Positions 44,228-53,970 are shown, counted from the stretch's first letter. The stretch is 64,000 bases of DNA from Geomonas propionica (GCF_016458235.1 NZ_JAEMHK010000003.1:349133-413132); one strand, 5' to 3'. The notes: generated by a model from the letters alone, not told the origin. Numbers and translations are program-made.

Positions 44228-44482
44228 ATGAGAAGAATCAACTGGATCCATACGAATGATGACTGGACCCTTGACGTCAGTTTTGCCGACGGGGAAGTGC
44301 GTAGATACGACGTGAGGCCGTTGCTGCAAAGTGAAGCGTTCAAGGACCTGGAAGATGTCGCTATCTTCAAAACCGCCCGTAACGGCGGCTACTTCGTGGC
44401 GTGGGACAACGATGCCGACTTAAGTGCTGACACCCTCTACTTGGAAGGCATACCCGTTACGCCAGCGATCGAATCGAGCTAA
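44228..44482 (+). CDS. DUF2442 protein
   Basis: This 84-residue protein matches DUF2442: VSFADGEVRRYDVRPLLQ, then FKDLEDVAIFKTARNGGYFV and WDNDADLSADTLYLEG. It begins one base after the DUF4160 stop, so the two are made together. It probably binds its partner or a nucleic acid; this is inference. Confidence 0.85.
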   Translation: MRRINWIHTNDDWTLDVSFADGEVRRYDVRPLLQSEAFKDLEDVAIFKTARNGGYFVAWDNDADLSADTLYLEGIPVTPAIESS

Positions 44483-44699
44483 TTTCCTCCTCCCGTCGTG
44501 CTCTCTTTTGGCATCTCTCTGATGTCCTCAGATCTTCTCCGAGCCTGCGCGCTGAAGCGCTAGGGCCGGCAAGCGTGGTAAATAGGTTTTGGCCGTTTAC
44601 AACTTGCCACCATCCGCACCTTTCTGCTACAACATCCACCTGTTTATTTCTAAGGGCGGGGTCCTCGGATCCCGCCTTTGCTGTTTTTCGGGAGCACGC

Positions 44700-45980
44700 A
44701 TGAAGGTAGTTTTCGGCATCGATTTTGGGACCACCAATTCCGCCCTTTCCATCTACCGAGACGGCAAGGTCGAAGTCGTCGACATCGACGAGTCCGGCGC
44801 CAACCCTTCGCTGATGCGCTCGGTCCTGTACTTCAACGAGGATGACGAGATCTTCGCAGGCCAGGAGGCGATCAGTCACTACGTCAACGAGGGGGCGGCG
44901 GGGCGATTTATGCAGTCCATCAAGACCTTTCTCCCCAACAGGAGTTTCGAAGGGACCGAGGTGTTCGGCAAGAAGTACGGCATCGATGACCTGGTCGCCA
45001 TCATCCTGAGGAGGATCAAGGCCAAGGGGGAGGCGCACGTCGGCTTCCCGGTAGACTCCGTGGTCCTCGGCCGCCCCGTCGTTTTCTCCGAGGATGCCGA
45101 GAAGGATGCCCTGGCCCAGCAGCGGTTGGAGCAGGCGGCGCGTAAGGCTGGCTTCCGTCACATTCATTTCCAGTTCGAGCCCGTTGCCGCCGCCCTCGCG
45201 TACGAAGAGACGCTCCCTGCCGGGGCTGAGAAGTTGGTGTTCATAGGCGACTTCGGCGGCGGGACCTCGGACTTCACTGTGATCAGGGTGAAAGGGGGAG
45301 ACTTCGCCCGGGCCGACCGGCGCGCCGATGTCCTCTCCATCGGAGGCGTCTATACCGCCGGCGACAAATTCGACTCGCAGATCATGTGGGATAAGGTGGC
45401 CAAGTATTTCGGCCGCGGCGTCAAATACAAGGGGATGGGGAAGGACGAGCTCTTCGACATCCCGCACAGCATCATCTACACCCTGTGCCAGTGGCACCGG
45501 ATACCGCTCCTACGGGCGAGAAAGACCAGGGAGCAGATCCGGCTTATCAAGAATGCTGCCACGGACAAACGGGCCATCGAAAACCTGGAGCACCTCATCA
45601 GCGACAACTACGGTTTCTTCCTGTTTCAGTGCATCGAGAAGGCCAAGTGCGAGCTGTCGCAGCAAGACACAACGCAGATTACCTTCCGGGAGCGGGAACT
45701 GAGCATCGAAGAAGGGATAAGCAGGGAGGAGTTCGAGCGTATCAACCAGGAGAATCTAAGCCGGATCTCCGCCTGCATAGACGAGGTGATCAGCAAGTCC
45801 GGAGTTCGCAGCGATCAGATCGACACCGTATTCCTCACCGGTGGCACCTCCCGGATCCCGATGATCCGGCGCCTCTTCGAAGAGCGCTTCGGTGCGGACA
45901 AGCTGGAGAACCGCAACGCCTTCACCAGTGTCGTCCACGGGCTGGGCGCGAGCGTCCCGCTTTTTTGCGACAACCAGTAA
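44700..45980 (+). CDS. Short Hsp70-family protein (YegD-like)
   Basis: This 426-residue protein has the actin/Hsp70 ATPase fold: phosphate-1 FGIDFGTTNSALSIY (4-18), phosphate-2 IGDFGGGTSDFTVI (about 182-195), and the adenosine motif VFLTGGTSRIPMIRRL near 378-393. It ends after the ATPase part, so it lacks the substrate-binding domain of DnaK, as in YegD-type chaperone relatives. An insertion near 240-310 is rich in basic residues. The ATG at 44700 follows GGGAGCACG. The longer frame from 44589 adds no conserved sequence. The role is unknown. Confidence 0.85.
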   Translation: MKVVFGIDFGTTNSALSIYRDGKVEVVDIDESGANPSLMRSVLYFNEDDEIFAGQEAISHYVNEGAAGRFMQSIKTFLPNRSFEGTEVFGKKYGIDDLVAIILRRIKAKGEAHVGFPVDSVVLGRPVVFSEDAEKDALAQQRLEQAARKAGFRHIHFQFEPVAAALAYEETLPAGAEKLVFIGDFGGGTSDFTVIRVKGGDFARADRRADVLSIGGVYTAGDKFDSQIMWDKVAKYFGRGVKYKGMGKDELFDIPHSIIYTLCQWHRIPLLRARKTREQIRLIKNAATDKRAIENLEHLISDNYGFFLFQCIEKAKCELSQQDTTQITFRERELSIEEGISREEFERINQENLSRISACIDEVISKSGVRSDQIDTVFLTGGTSRIPMIRRLFEERFGADKLENRNAFTSVVHGLGASVPLFCDNQ

Positions 45981-46214
45981 CTGGAACCGTCGGCAAGGGT
46001 GGTGCCCCAAAAAAACTGCGCATCGCCTTGAAAAATTAACAGCGCGGGGTATCCTTTATCATTAGCCCTCCAAAGGGCTCAGCCGCAAAAAAATCGGACC
46101 GAAAGTGAAGTAACTGATCAGGTCGATGAGTGAGCAAGGCCCAAAGTTAAGCAAACCTTGGCTGCCCTTACTCGGGGCGGCCGTGGGAAAAAATACCAAA
46201 AACCTAACTTCATC
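45981..46214 (+). promoter_or_regulatory. Leader region upstream of the riboswitch
   Basis: This stretch has no gene. AGCCCT at 46064-46069 with AGGGCT at 46073-46078 makes a short hairpin, perhaps the Hsp70 terminator. The rest should hold the promoter of the downstream operon, but no clear -35/-10 or -24/-12 pair is visible. Confidence 0.35.
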
Positions 46215-46286
46215 CTGAAAGGCCAACCCCTTCGCGAGGAGGGGACGGAAAGCGGCGGATCTTCGTTCGAAGATGGCCGAGCTGCC
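46215..46286 (+). ncRNA. GEMM-I cyclic-dinucleotide riboswitch aptamer
   Basis: The segment contains the GEMM-I elements in order: CCAAC at 46223-46227, a stem CCCCTTC-GCGA-GGAGGGG (46227-46244) capped by a GNRA tetraloop, and GGACGGAAAGC, equivalent to the conserved GGACGCAAAGC. A second stem is built on ATCTTCG/CGAAGAT (46259-46274), with GCCGAGCTGCC closing the aptamer. Such RNAs bind cyclic di-GMP or, in Geobacter-type variants, 3',3'-cyclic GMP-AMP. The base that separates the two classes (position 20 of the well-studied aptamer, G for c-di-GMP and A for cGAMP) appears to be G, favouring c-di-GMP, though alignment by eye leaves doubt. It precedes the secreted-protein operon. Confidence 0.82.
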
Positions 46287-46322
46287 AAGGGAAATTTCCC
46301 CTAGCATGCTCGGCCTTTTTTT
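46275..46322 (+). terminator. Riboswitch-controlled terminator
   Basis: GGCCGAGC at 46275-46282 pairs with GCTCGGCC at 46308-46315, with an internal GGGAAATTTCCC palindrome, followed by seven or more T. The 5' arm is part of the aptamer's 3' end, so a ligand-bound aptamer would prevent the hairpin. This geometry predicts an ON switch. Confidence 0.8.
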
Positions 46323-46472
46323 GTGCCGGTACCGAGCGTAACGACAACGCAGGGGCTGCCGGCATGGCAGGGCGTCAGGATGCCATGCAGGCAAGGCGCA
46401 CTACGAGGCGGATCACCCGAGCCCCCGGGAGAGCCAGGCGAAATGACCGAAAACAGGAAAGGAGAAACGGTT

Positions 46473-47978
46473 ATGAAGGCAAAATTACTGCTCCTCGCAA
46501 TCTCGTTTGCACTGTTGTCGCTGCTACCATGTGCGTCCGCCCAACAAACCGGACACGACCTCCGTGCACTGGCGAGCTTTCGAAACGCGCTCGATCAGGA
46601 CGGATTCGACGTCCGGCCAGGCCAGAGCATGTCCCTCGACATGTGGCAGCAGTACTGTGACAGCGTGACCTCCAGCGCCAAATACAACAACAAGGGGGCA
46701 CCGTATCTGACCGCAGCGGTTCCACATCTTCCTGGCGATACCACCGTGATTCCTTATGCCTTTCAACTCCGTCCCGATGAGGCGATGGTCATGATCGGCG
46801 TGACGCCGCCGCCCGAGACCTACTTCTCCTACCAGCCTTTCGTTACCAATAAGTTTTACGCCCAGCCCGTGCCTGCCGAACTCCTTACCGCGGCGATCCA
46901 GGGATGCGGGGGAGACCCGCACTGTCTGGACGTGGGGTCCAGCCTGGGGGATACCGTGAACGTCGCGACCATCAAGACCCTTGGCCCCGGACCGTACAAC
47001 GCGCCGATGGTGCTGATTTTCACTCCCGATCGGGGCACTGATGCGCGCGTTCGCTCGGCGCTTCTGAAGGCGGGTTATCCCGCGTCAATCCTCAATACCA
47101 TCGTCATCCCCGTCTCGTTGGTGAACCTGGGAATCGGACCAGGGCACGACGTACTCATGCTCCTTGGGCGAAACGCGAAGTGGCTGAACGGCGCGGCCGG
47201 CGAAGCCGCGGGTCTCGCCTATCTCGCCAGTTTGAACACGGCCAGTTCGCCGATATCGGTCTTCCGGGTGACGCCGAAGACATTCTCGGCGGCAAGCCTC
47301 GTCCCATTCCCGGCCCCGGAGCTGCGCGTCCGCGGAACCGGAAAAACGGAAATGAGCCTGATGGGGAAACTTGACGAGATCCGCGACCGCGTGATCGGCA
47401 AGTACACCGAAATGGGTTACGTCGTGGCCGCCGAATACACGTCGGCGCCGGGCAGCTACGACGGTTACGACTTCATCCAGCAGATGAAGCGCGCCTTTCT
47501 CGATTGCCGCGACACGATCTACGTCGGTGCCGGCGCAGAATCATTTCCCGACCGCTACGATATCAGGTTGACCGACGACGAATTCCTGGTCGTGTACGGC
47601 GTCAACCACACCGCCACCGGCAAAGCCGCGTACATGAACCTGAATGCCTATGCGAAGCCGTCGCAGCTGGCGATAGGCAGCGTCTTCGATACCGACTTTG
47701 CGCACAGCGCCGATGCGTATCTTGACGCCGGCGATCCCGCCGCTGCTTCGATGTTCGCCTACAAGGCCTCGTGGCAGTGCGGCGACGAGGCTTTCTGCCT
47801 GCAAATGTCGAGCGGCGATTGCGCGAGATTGCAGCTCGACGGCCCCGAGCACGCGGCCGACCGGGCAAACACGCCGTTGGCCTTCGGCACCCGTTCCTAT
47901 CTCGAGCCGGCGACGAGCGTCGGGCCGGCATTCACCGAGGTTGTCTATCACCGGATGATCAAGTTTTCGCGGCCGTGA
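46473..47978 (+). CDS. Secreted paralogue 1 of an unrecognised family
   Basis: From the ATG at 46473 (GGAAAGGAGAAAC ahead) the product has 501 residues with a signal peptide (KAKLLLLAISFALLSLLPCASA). It belongs to a family of four in this operon. Shared blocks are FQLRPDEAMVMIGVTPPPETYFSY, LGDTVNVATIKTLG, FTPDRGTDARVRSALLKAGYP, LRVRGTGKTEMSLM, FLVVYGVNHTATGKAAYMN and YLEPATSVGPAFTEVVYHRM with the ending IKFS. I do not recognise the family. No metal or catalytic triad is evident, and the several cysteines suit an oxidising compartment. It is the first gene after the riboswitch. Confidence 0.8.
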   Translation: MKAKLLLLAISFALLSLLPCASAQQTGHDLRALASFRNALDQDGFDVRPGQSMSLDMWQQYCDSVTSSAKYNNKGAPYLTAAVPHLPGDTTVIPYAFQLRPDEAMVMIGVTPPPETYFSYQPFVTNKFYAQPVPAELLTAAIQGCGGDPHCLDVGSSLGDTVNVATIKTLGPGPYNAPMVLIFTPDRGTDARVRSALLKAGYPASILNTIVIPVSLVNLGIGPGHDVLMLLGRNAKWLNGAAGEAAGLAYLASLNTASSPISVFRVTPKTFSAASLVPFPAPELRVRGTGKTEMSLMGKLDEIRDRVIGKYTEMGYVVAAEYTSAPGSYDGYDFIQQMKRAFLDCRDTIYVGAGAESFPDRYDIRLTDDEFLVVYGVNHTATGKAAYMNLNAYAKPSQLAIGSVFDTDFAHSADAYLDAGDPAAASMFAYKASWQCGDEAFCLQMSSGDCARLQLDGPEHAADRANTPLAFGTRSYLEPATSVGPAFTEVVYHRMIKFSRP

Positions 47979-48137
47979 ATGTCGCTGTTTCAGCACCCGC
48001 ACCGCAGGGCAGCGTCAGCGGTGCCACGATACAGACCGTGACACGGCAGCACTTGGGGCTGGAGATCAGCCGCGCTTCTCAACGGCAGGGGCGTCCCAAC
48101 ATGGCTCCGGACGCCTCTGCGGCAAAGGAGGATACCG

Positions 48138-49787
48138 ATGAGTGCGAAGAATGTGTTTTGGCTATGTATTTTCACGCTGCTCATTGCCGTCTCCGGCAGC
48201 CAAGGCGCTGCGACGGACCCGCTCAGCAAGGCGAACCGGTTGCCGGCGTCCCTCGAGATGACGGTGCAGAATTTCCAGGGCGCGGTCTTGCAGGAGGGGT
48301 ACGAGGTGGCGCGGGGGTACTGGAGGCTGTGGGGAGCCGATGACTGCAAGTTGCCGCTGCAGTCGGTCGGCTTCTGCTACGGCAATAATCCGACCGCTCC
48401 GTACGTGCTGGCCATCGTCCCCCCGTGGAAGGACGAATTCGTCGACCGCAGCCTGCAGCATGCGCTCGTTCAAGGGCAAAGGGGGATGGCGGCAAACTAC
48501 CGGCTGGGTGAAAGGGAAGCGTTGGTGATTCTTGCCCAGATGCCCCCGCCGGCCCGCTACTTCGGCATGGGGACGAACGTCTTTACCCGGCAGACCGAGC
48601 TCAACAAGAGTGACCCGGTGTATGCGAAGCTGGATACACCCTCAACACTGGATCTGCTGTACATCATCTTCGGTGCGTCGCCCGATCCCGCCCGCATGAT
48701 GCTGATCGCGAGCTTCGGCGACACCATCAACAACGTCGTGATCGACAACCAGAGTGCCGGGGGCTGGGGAGAGCCCCGTTATTTCGTCATCACGGCCGAC
48801 GAGCAGATGGCCACGGCGATGACCGAGGCGCTCCAGAAAGCCGGGGTCGACAAGAGCTTGGTTTTCACGGAGCCGGCCGGCTTCGTTGACCCGGACGACG
48901 CGGCCAAACCGCAATTGCTTCGTTTGGGATATGGCCCGGAGGCGGACGATTTCATCACGTACATTCGCTACTCGATGCCGAACGACACCGTTTTGGGTGA
49001 GAAGTGGCGCGAGGAGCTGCCACTGACGATACTCCGGGTCCGGGAACCGAACGGCGGCCAGGCTCAGAAGCCTTACAAGATTCAGCAATACGAGGCGAAG
49101 AGCTGGAACTTCGACGAGTCGGCCTTGCAGGGCGATCTCAATAGCCTCGTGGCGGCGGTCAAGAGCTACTGGCGCCAGGACGGTGTCGGGCCGCGGCGGG
49201 ACGCGCCGGCAGCCCAGTTCAAGAGCCTCACCGGCTGGGTCGACCTCGTCGGCCAGCACTGTTTGGGATATGACGGTCCTCCCCCCACAGACCCGGCGGA
49301 AAACATCACGCTGCCGCGCGGCCCGATGAACTGCCTGGGCGACAACATGGATGACGAGCCCCAGATCAGTGCCGGAACCTACCCGCTCGATGACGGGCAG
49401 GTGATCGCGGTGGTCGGGACGCTGGGCACCAAAACCGGCAATGCCACCTACACGAGCCTTGCGGTCAACTGGTTCCCGCAACTCGTCGGCGTACTGAACA
49501 GTGACGACCCGGTTCTCGAAGAGAGTGCGGAGAAGTTTAAGGGCGCACTGTCAGATCCGCAGTTGTACAAAAAATTCTACGTCTACTATTACGCGCGTGA
49601 CTGCACCGGGCTCTATCCTTTCTGTGAGGAAGTCCCGAGGCAGCTCGTTCCTGCCGGTGGCACCATCAAAATCTTGCAGCGGAACTACATGACCCCCGGT
49701 TCAACGCGCGGACCGGACCCGTTGAAGGTTCTCACCCCGTTTTCCATCCAGTTCGATGGCACAAAGGGGATGCGTCCGGCGCAGTGA
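48138..49787 (+). CDS. Secreted paralogue 2 (divergent)
   Basis: This 549-residue protein has a signal peptide (NVFWLCIFTLLIAVSGSQGA) and AAAGGAGGATACC ahead of its ATG. It matches the other three in the N-terminal NFQGAVLQEGYEVARGYWRL, LGEREALVILAQMPPPARYFG, SFGDTINNVVIDNQ and DEQMATAMTEALQKAGV blocks, but has lost the RGTGKTE motif and gained extra loops in its second half, including an IYPF-like Cys pair (CTGLYPFCEE). It ends 4 bases into the start region of the next open frame, and paralogue 3 begins 29 bases after its stop. The function is unknown. Confidence 0.78.
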   Translation: MSAKNVFWLCIFTLLIAVSGSQGAATDPLSKANRLPASLEMTVQNFQGAVLQEGYEVARGYWRLWGADDCKLPLQSVGFCYGNNPTAPYVLAIVPPWKDEFVDRSLQHALVQGQRGMAANYRLGEREALVILAQMPPPARYFGMGTNVFTRQTELNKSDPVYAKLDTPSTLDLLYIIFGASPDPARMMLIASFGDTINNVVIDNQSAGGWGEPRYFVITADEQMATAMTEALQKAGVDKSLVFTEPAGFVDPDDAAKPQLLRLGYGPEADDFITYIRYSMPNDTVLGEKWREELPLTILRVREPNGGQAQKPYKIQQYEAKSWNFDESALQGDLNSLVAAVKSYWRQDGVGPRRDAPAAQFKSLTGWVDLVGQHCLGYDGPPPTDPAENITLPRGPMNCLGDNMDDEPQISAGTYPLDDGQVIAVVGTLGTKTGNATYTSLAVNWFPQLVGVLNSDDPVLEESAEKFKGALSDPQLYKKFYVYYYARDCTGLYPFCEEVPRQLVPAGGTIKILQRNYMTPGSTRGPDPLKVLTPFSIQFDGTKGMRPAQ

Positions 49788-49816
49788 GGGGCGCTCAGAA
49801 AAACAGGAGAACCGAC

Positions 49817-51235
49817 ATGAAGGCGAAAATAATGCTGTTCGCAATAATGCTTGCAGGATTGGTGGCTGCAAATCCCGCCTTTGCACAGGGTGATGGGAAA
49901 TTCCATGTAATCGACAAAAGAGTCGATGTATTCCAGAAGCAATTGGAGCAACAAGGATTTAAAGTTACCCGTTGGGCAGATGCCTTCGGACCCGTTAACC
50001 TCGCTTGCTGGGTATGCAACGGACTCACCGACACGGCGTTCGGCAACAATGCCGCGGCGCCATACCAGGTGATAAGCGAGCCGTATGAGGGGGTGCGGGT
50101 GGGGCGGGAAATGCAGCTTGAGCCTTACGATGCGGTGATCTTTATTGGAAAGACGCCCCCGCCCGTTGCTTACTTCAGCTACACGGGTTTCGTTTACAGC
50201 CGTTACGACGGAGAGGGCAAAGACAGAAAGGAAATTTTCTCAAGTATCGGAGACACCATAAACCACTCCCGGATCAACACGGTTGATAAGAAACATCCTT
50301 TCGACAAAGACGTAATCGTCGTCATGACCGCGGACCAGGGCACCAACGCGAGCGTTCTCCACGAGGCGATGCGAGCGGGGTTTCCGCAATCGATCATGAA
50401 CACCATGGTGGTTCCCTCATCCGTCGTGAAGCTGGGTAAGGATGAAAAGGCCGACACCCTGATTTTCGTCCAAAGGATGTATCTGCCTGGCAACCAGGAC
50501 GACCTCGACAACTACATGAATACCTCAAGCCAGTGGGCCAGCGTGTTGTACGTGACCTATCCGGAGAAGCCCGCAAAGCTGGACCCTTACCCCGCACCGC
50601 AAATGCTGGTGCGGGGGACAGGGAAAACGGAAACCGATCTTATGCCTGCCCTTGACCGTCTGGAATCGGCAATTGTTACGGCTAACCCCGGGTATCAGGC
50701 CGAGAAACTCCAAAGCGGTATTTGGCTGCTTGAATGGCTGGACGGTTTCCAAAGAGGGACGAACCTCATCGGCGAGTGCAGGGATACCGTGTACCTGAAA
50801 ACGGCCGATTTCAAGCTTGGCAGCAGCCCTGAAGATTTCCTGGTGGTATTCGGAGTGAACCATGAAGCTACCGGGAAAGCGACGTACTCCAACTTCACCT
50901 TGTACCATGCGGCGATGGAATTGGGGCTTGCGGGGAAAAACAGCCGGGAAATCATCGGCACTGCAGATCGTTACGATCTCGGCAAATATCAGGCGATGTC
51001 CAAACAGCTCTATGCCTTAAAAGTGGCACGCGATTGTGGCGGACTTCCTGCGACGGAATGCTTGGAGGTCAGGCAGATCCCGGTAGGGAATTGCCCGTTC
51101 GGGGATTGTTGCCCAAGGGGTAGCCTGGATGATGACCTGTTCCTGGGTTTTCGTGCCTATGTCGAACCTGAGACGGGTGTCGGGCCGTACTGGTTCGAAA
51201 TATTGTGGGACCGTGCGATCCACTTCAAGAAATAG
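49817..51235 (+). CDS. Secreted paralogue 3
   Basis: The ATG at 49817 has ACAGGAGAACC ahead and starts a clear signal peptide (KIMLFAIMLAGLVAANPAFA), so I prefer it to the overlapping 49784 frame; 472 residues. Family blocks: LEPYDAVIFIGKTPPPVAYFSY, SIGDTINHSRINTV, MTADQGTNASVLHEAMRAGFP, LVRGTGKTETDLM, FLVVFGVNHEATGKATYSN and YVEPETGVGPYWFEILWDR with the ending IHFK. A cysteine-rich insert (NCPFGDCCPRGS) near the end is specific to this copy. A metal site there is possible. Confidence 0.8.
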   Translation: MKAKIMLFAIMLAGLVAANPAFAQGDGKFHVIDKRVDVFQKQLEQQGFKVTRWADAFGPVNLACWVCNGLTDTAFGNNAAAPYQVISEPYEGVRVGREMQLEPYDAVIFIGKTPPPVAYFSYTGFVYSRYDGEGKDRKEIFSSIGDTINHSRINTVDKKHPFDKDVIVVMTADQGTNASVLHEAMRAGFPQSIMNTMVVPSSVVKLGKDEKADTLIFVQRMYLPGNQDDLDNYMNTSSQWASVLYVTYPEKPAKLDPYPAPQMLVRGTGKTETDLMPALDRLESAIVTANPGYQAEKLQSGIWLLEWLDGFQRGTNLIGECRDTVYLKTADFKLGSSPEDFLVVFGVNHEATGKATYSNFTLYHAAMELGLAGKNSREIIGTADRYDLGKYQAMSKQLYALKVARDCGGLPATECLEVRQIPVGNCPFGDCCPRGSLDDDLFLGFRAYVEPETGVGPYWFEILWDRAIHFKK

Positions 51236-51345
51236 CCAAGGACATTGGTCCATGCAGATCCCTTCGGCCGGTCAATCGATGTTTTCGCCGCCGGGTGCCG
51301 CACTCATGATCGGCTGAGGGGGGATGACCACGGAGGAATAGCGAG

Positions 51346-52359
51346 ATGAAAAGAAAGGGTGCTAATAAACCTCTCATGGCATTGGGATTGTTGTGCTGCC
51401 TGTTCCTCGTGATGCCGACAGTGGCATTTTCTTGGAACCAGGCGACCCATGCCTACATTGTCGACCGGCTGGGTAGCCATGCGGGGCATGACGACCTGAA
51501 AGAGATGTGGGGGAGCGTCGCGCCGGACATGTACAACTTCGTGTTCGACCCGGACTTGTGCCCCGGCTGGATAGGGGATCAGACCCAGGGTACTTACGCC
51601 GACACCTTCCTGAAGGTCTGGGACGCAGCGGAGACAAAAAACGAAGAGCCCCTTGCTTTCGGGTTCGTAAGCCACAACCAGCAATGGGGGGGCGATCACG
51701 TAGCCCATACCTCCTGCCAGACATGCGGGGAGAACGACGGGTACATCATCGTGAAGGCGAGGCTACTGCTGAACGCTCCGGTAAACCCCGCCGACCCGGA
51801 GCAGACTTTCGGCAAGGCATTCGCCGGTCTCGGCATGGACCCCGACATGGCGCTGCTGACCGCCCACGCGATCGTGGAAGAAGCGATAGACATAAGGCTC
51901 GGGAACGAAGTGGCCCCTCTGCTCGGCCGGCGCTTGGCCGCAGCGGCCCGTAGCGACACGAAGGGGTTCCAGCCCCTGTTCGTGAAGGCCTTTGCAGAGG
52001 ATTACGCGGCCTACTGCTTCGGCAGCGGCTCCTCGACCGCAGCCGCTGAGTTGACCGCAGCCGCTGCGTTGACCGCTGCCGAGAAAGGGCACCGAAAGGA
52101 CATGATCTTCCTGGGACAGGCCATCTCCCAGCCCGAACCGGTTGCGGTGCAACTGCTCGCCGTGCAGCTTACCGGGGTGCTCTCCGAGCTCGGGTTCTCC
52201 GTCCCCGTCGACATCCTCAAAACGGCAATGTTCAGTGCCATGGGGATCTGTGACGACTACAAGGCAGAGATCGAGGCTGCCGTCCTGTACGTAGGCAAGA
52301 GCCTGAAGGATCACGGGATTACCCTATCTTTACCCCAAGGGGGGCGGCAGAAGAAATAA
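51346..52359 (+). CDS. Zinc-dependent phospholipase C-like secreted protein
   Basis: This 337-residue protein has a signal peptide ending at VAFS and then WNQATHAYIVDRL, the N-terminal Trp and first His of the zinc-dependent phospholipase C/nuclease P1 fold. Further zinc ligands appear in WGSVAPDMYNF (Asp), FVSHNQQWGGDHVAHTS (two His and Asp) and LLTAHAIVEEAIDIRLG (His and Glu). This set is what the family needs for three zinc ions. A lipid- or nucleotide-phosphodiesterase role outside the cytoplasm is likely. It sits between paralogues in the riboswitch operon. Confidence 0.78.
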   Translation: MKRKGANKPLMALGLLCCLFLVMPTVAFSWNQATHAYIVDRLGSHAGHDDLKEMWGSVAPDMYNFVFDPDLCPGWIGDQTQGTYADTFLKVWDAAETKNEEPLAFGFVSHNQQWGGDHVAHTSCQTCGENDGYIIVKARLLLNAPVNPADPEQTFGKAFAGLGMDPDMALLTAHAIVEEAIDIRLGNEVAPLLGRRLAAAARSDTKGFQPLFVKAFAEDYAAYCFGSGSSTAAAELTAAAALTAAEKGHRKDMIFLGQAISQPEPVAVQLLAVQLTGVLSELGFSVPVDILKTAMFSAMGICDDYKAEIEAAVLYVGKSLKDHGITLSLPQGGRQKK

Positions 52360-52452
52360 GGAGCCGGGAAGAGGCGGGCCTTAAACCAGGGACACCCGGG
52401 GGGGGGATGAAAAGCATATTAAGCCTGGTACGCGGCTAAAGGGGAGATCGAA

Positions 52453-53970
52453 ATGAAAACAATCAGAGGCGACAAAATGGAGAAGCAGATACTTAACACG
52501 CGCTCCTTGAAGATCATGTTGGCGAGGACTGCCGTTATTCTCCTTGGACTCGGTGCATTTTCATCCGTACCTGCAATGGCCGAAATCTTGTTCATGGAGG
52601 AGCAATTAACCTCAGACCCTGCATCCCAGGAAAATCCTGATATCTCCGGTGACCTCATAGTGTATCAGGACAATAGAAACGGCAATTGGGACATCTACCT
52701 GATGAAGTACGGTTATCCGGAAAATCGCATAACCACGAATACGGCAAATCAAACCACTCCGAGAATTTCCGGCGATAAAATCGTTTATCAGGATGACAGA
52801 AACGGCAACTGGGACATCTACCTGTATGACCTGACAACAAAAACGGAGACCCAGATAACCACGAGTGCGGCTAGTCAGGAATTTCCTGCAATAGACGGTA
52901 CCAAAATAGTGTGGCAGGACAATAGGAACGGCAACTGGGACATCTACCTCTATGATCTGCTGGCAAACACTGAAACACGGGTGACAGCATCAGGGGCAAA
53001 TACATCTCCAGCGATCTCCGGCAACCGCATAGCCTACATCAAGGATGGCAACGTGTACTATGTTGACCTCGCCGGTGGAAGCGAAACCAAGATATGGCAA
53101 TACTCCTGCGATCCCGATCTTGGATGTCAAAAGGGGAGTCGAAATCCGCAGCTTCCAGCAATCAGCGGCAGTCATATCGTCTGGGATGTGTTGAATAGTT
53201 ATCGGTGGTCTCCTCCTAACGACTTCATGTGGGGCAATGACCGTGATGTTTACATGAAAGATGTGGCAACCGGTGCCACTTGGAATACGACAGCCCCAGT
53301 GTACTGGACCGACCACGTGCCTCATCAATCGCCGCACATCTCCGAGCTCTACAGCGGGGTTTATTACATCGTTTATCAAGGGTGGACATATGACACTTAC
53401 CACTGGAACATTTACCTCTACAACACGCTCTATCCCGCTGAGTTCAGAGTGACAAATGTTGTCGGAGAGCAACTGTTTCCAAGAAGTTCCGGCGGGCGCA
53501 TCGTTTACATGGACTCCAGGAACGGCAACTGGGACATTTACATGACAACGGTCGGCTACGGTGCAGGTAATCCGCCGCCCACACCTGCTGCTGCAATACA
53601 ACAGATTCAGATTATCCAGAGCATCGTCGCCGATCCGGTTCGGGTGGCGACAAGCGACATGGATGGGGCCAACACCAAAGTAGAGGAAAACAGGAGAAAA
53701 GCCCTCCTGAACAAGTTTGATGCGGTCATCGCAAGCATCAAGGCGGCGGAAGAGTCCACGAAGCCGGTGCGCAGGACGGCTGAATATCAAAGCGCCTTGG
53801 ATCAACTCAACTCGATACTGGACAAAACAGACGGATGCGCTCTCAGAGGCACACCCGACACGCAAGGATCGGGTTCTACGCCGGACTGGATCATTACCTG
53901 TCCATCGCAGGCGCTGATAGACCCGCTGATCGGTAACTCGATAGCCACTCTGGAAGCGCTCATCAAGTAG
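52453..53970 (+). CDS. Secreted TolB-like beta-propeller protein
   Basis: This 505-residue protein has a signal-like N-terminus (ARTAVILLGLGAFSSVPAMA) and a run of TolB/PD40-type propeller repeats built on the near-identical motif DNRNGNWDIYLYDL, at least four times between about residue 70 and 360 (also DSRNGNWDIYMTTVG). A helical C-terminal part of about 125 residues follows (VEENRRKALLNKFDAVIASI). Such propellers bind proteins or ligands at the cell surface. A scaffold for the operon's other secreted proteins is inference. Confidence 0.8.
   Translation: MKTIRGDKMEKQILNTRSLKIMLARTAVILLGLGAFSSVPAMAEILFMEEQLTSDPASQENPDISGDLIVYQDNRNGNWDIYLMKYGYPENRITTNTANQTTPRISGDKIVYQDDRNGNWDIYLYDLTTKTETQITTSAASQEFPAIDGTKIVWQDNRNGNWDIYLYDLLANTETRVTASGANTSPAISGNRIAYIKDGNVYYVDLAGGSETKIWQYSCDPDLGCQKGSRNPQLPAISGSHIVWDVLNSYRWSPPNDFMWGNDRDVYMKDVATGATWNTTAPVYWTDHVPHQSPHISELYSGVYYIVYQGWTYDTYHWNIYLYNTLYPAEFRVTNVVGEQLFPRSSGGRIVYMDSRNGNWDIYMTTVGYGAGNPPPTPAAAIQQIQIIQSIVADPVRVATSDMDGANTKVEENRRKALLNKFDAVIASIKAAEESTKPVRRTAEYQSALDQLNSILDKTDGCALRGTPDTQGSGSTPDWIITCPSQALIDPLIGNSIATLEALIK

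Noticed and set aside
46062..46200. A second tandem GEMM aptamer
   Set aside because: GCAAACC and nearby GC-rich pairs raised the idea, but the conserved core and GNRA-capped stem are missing.
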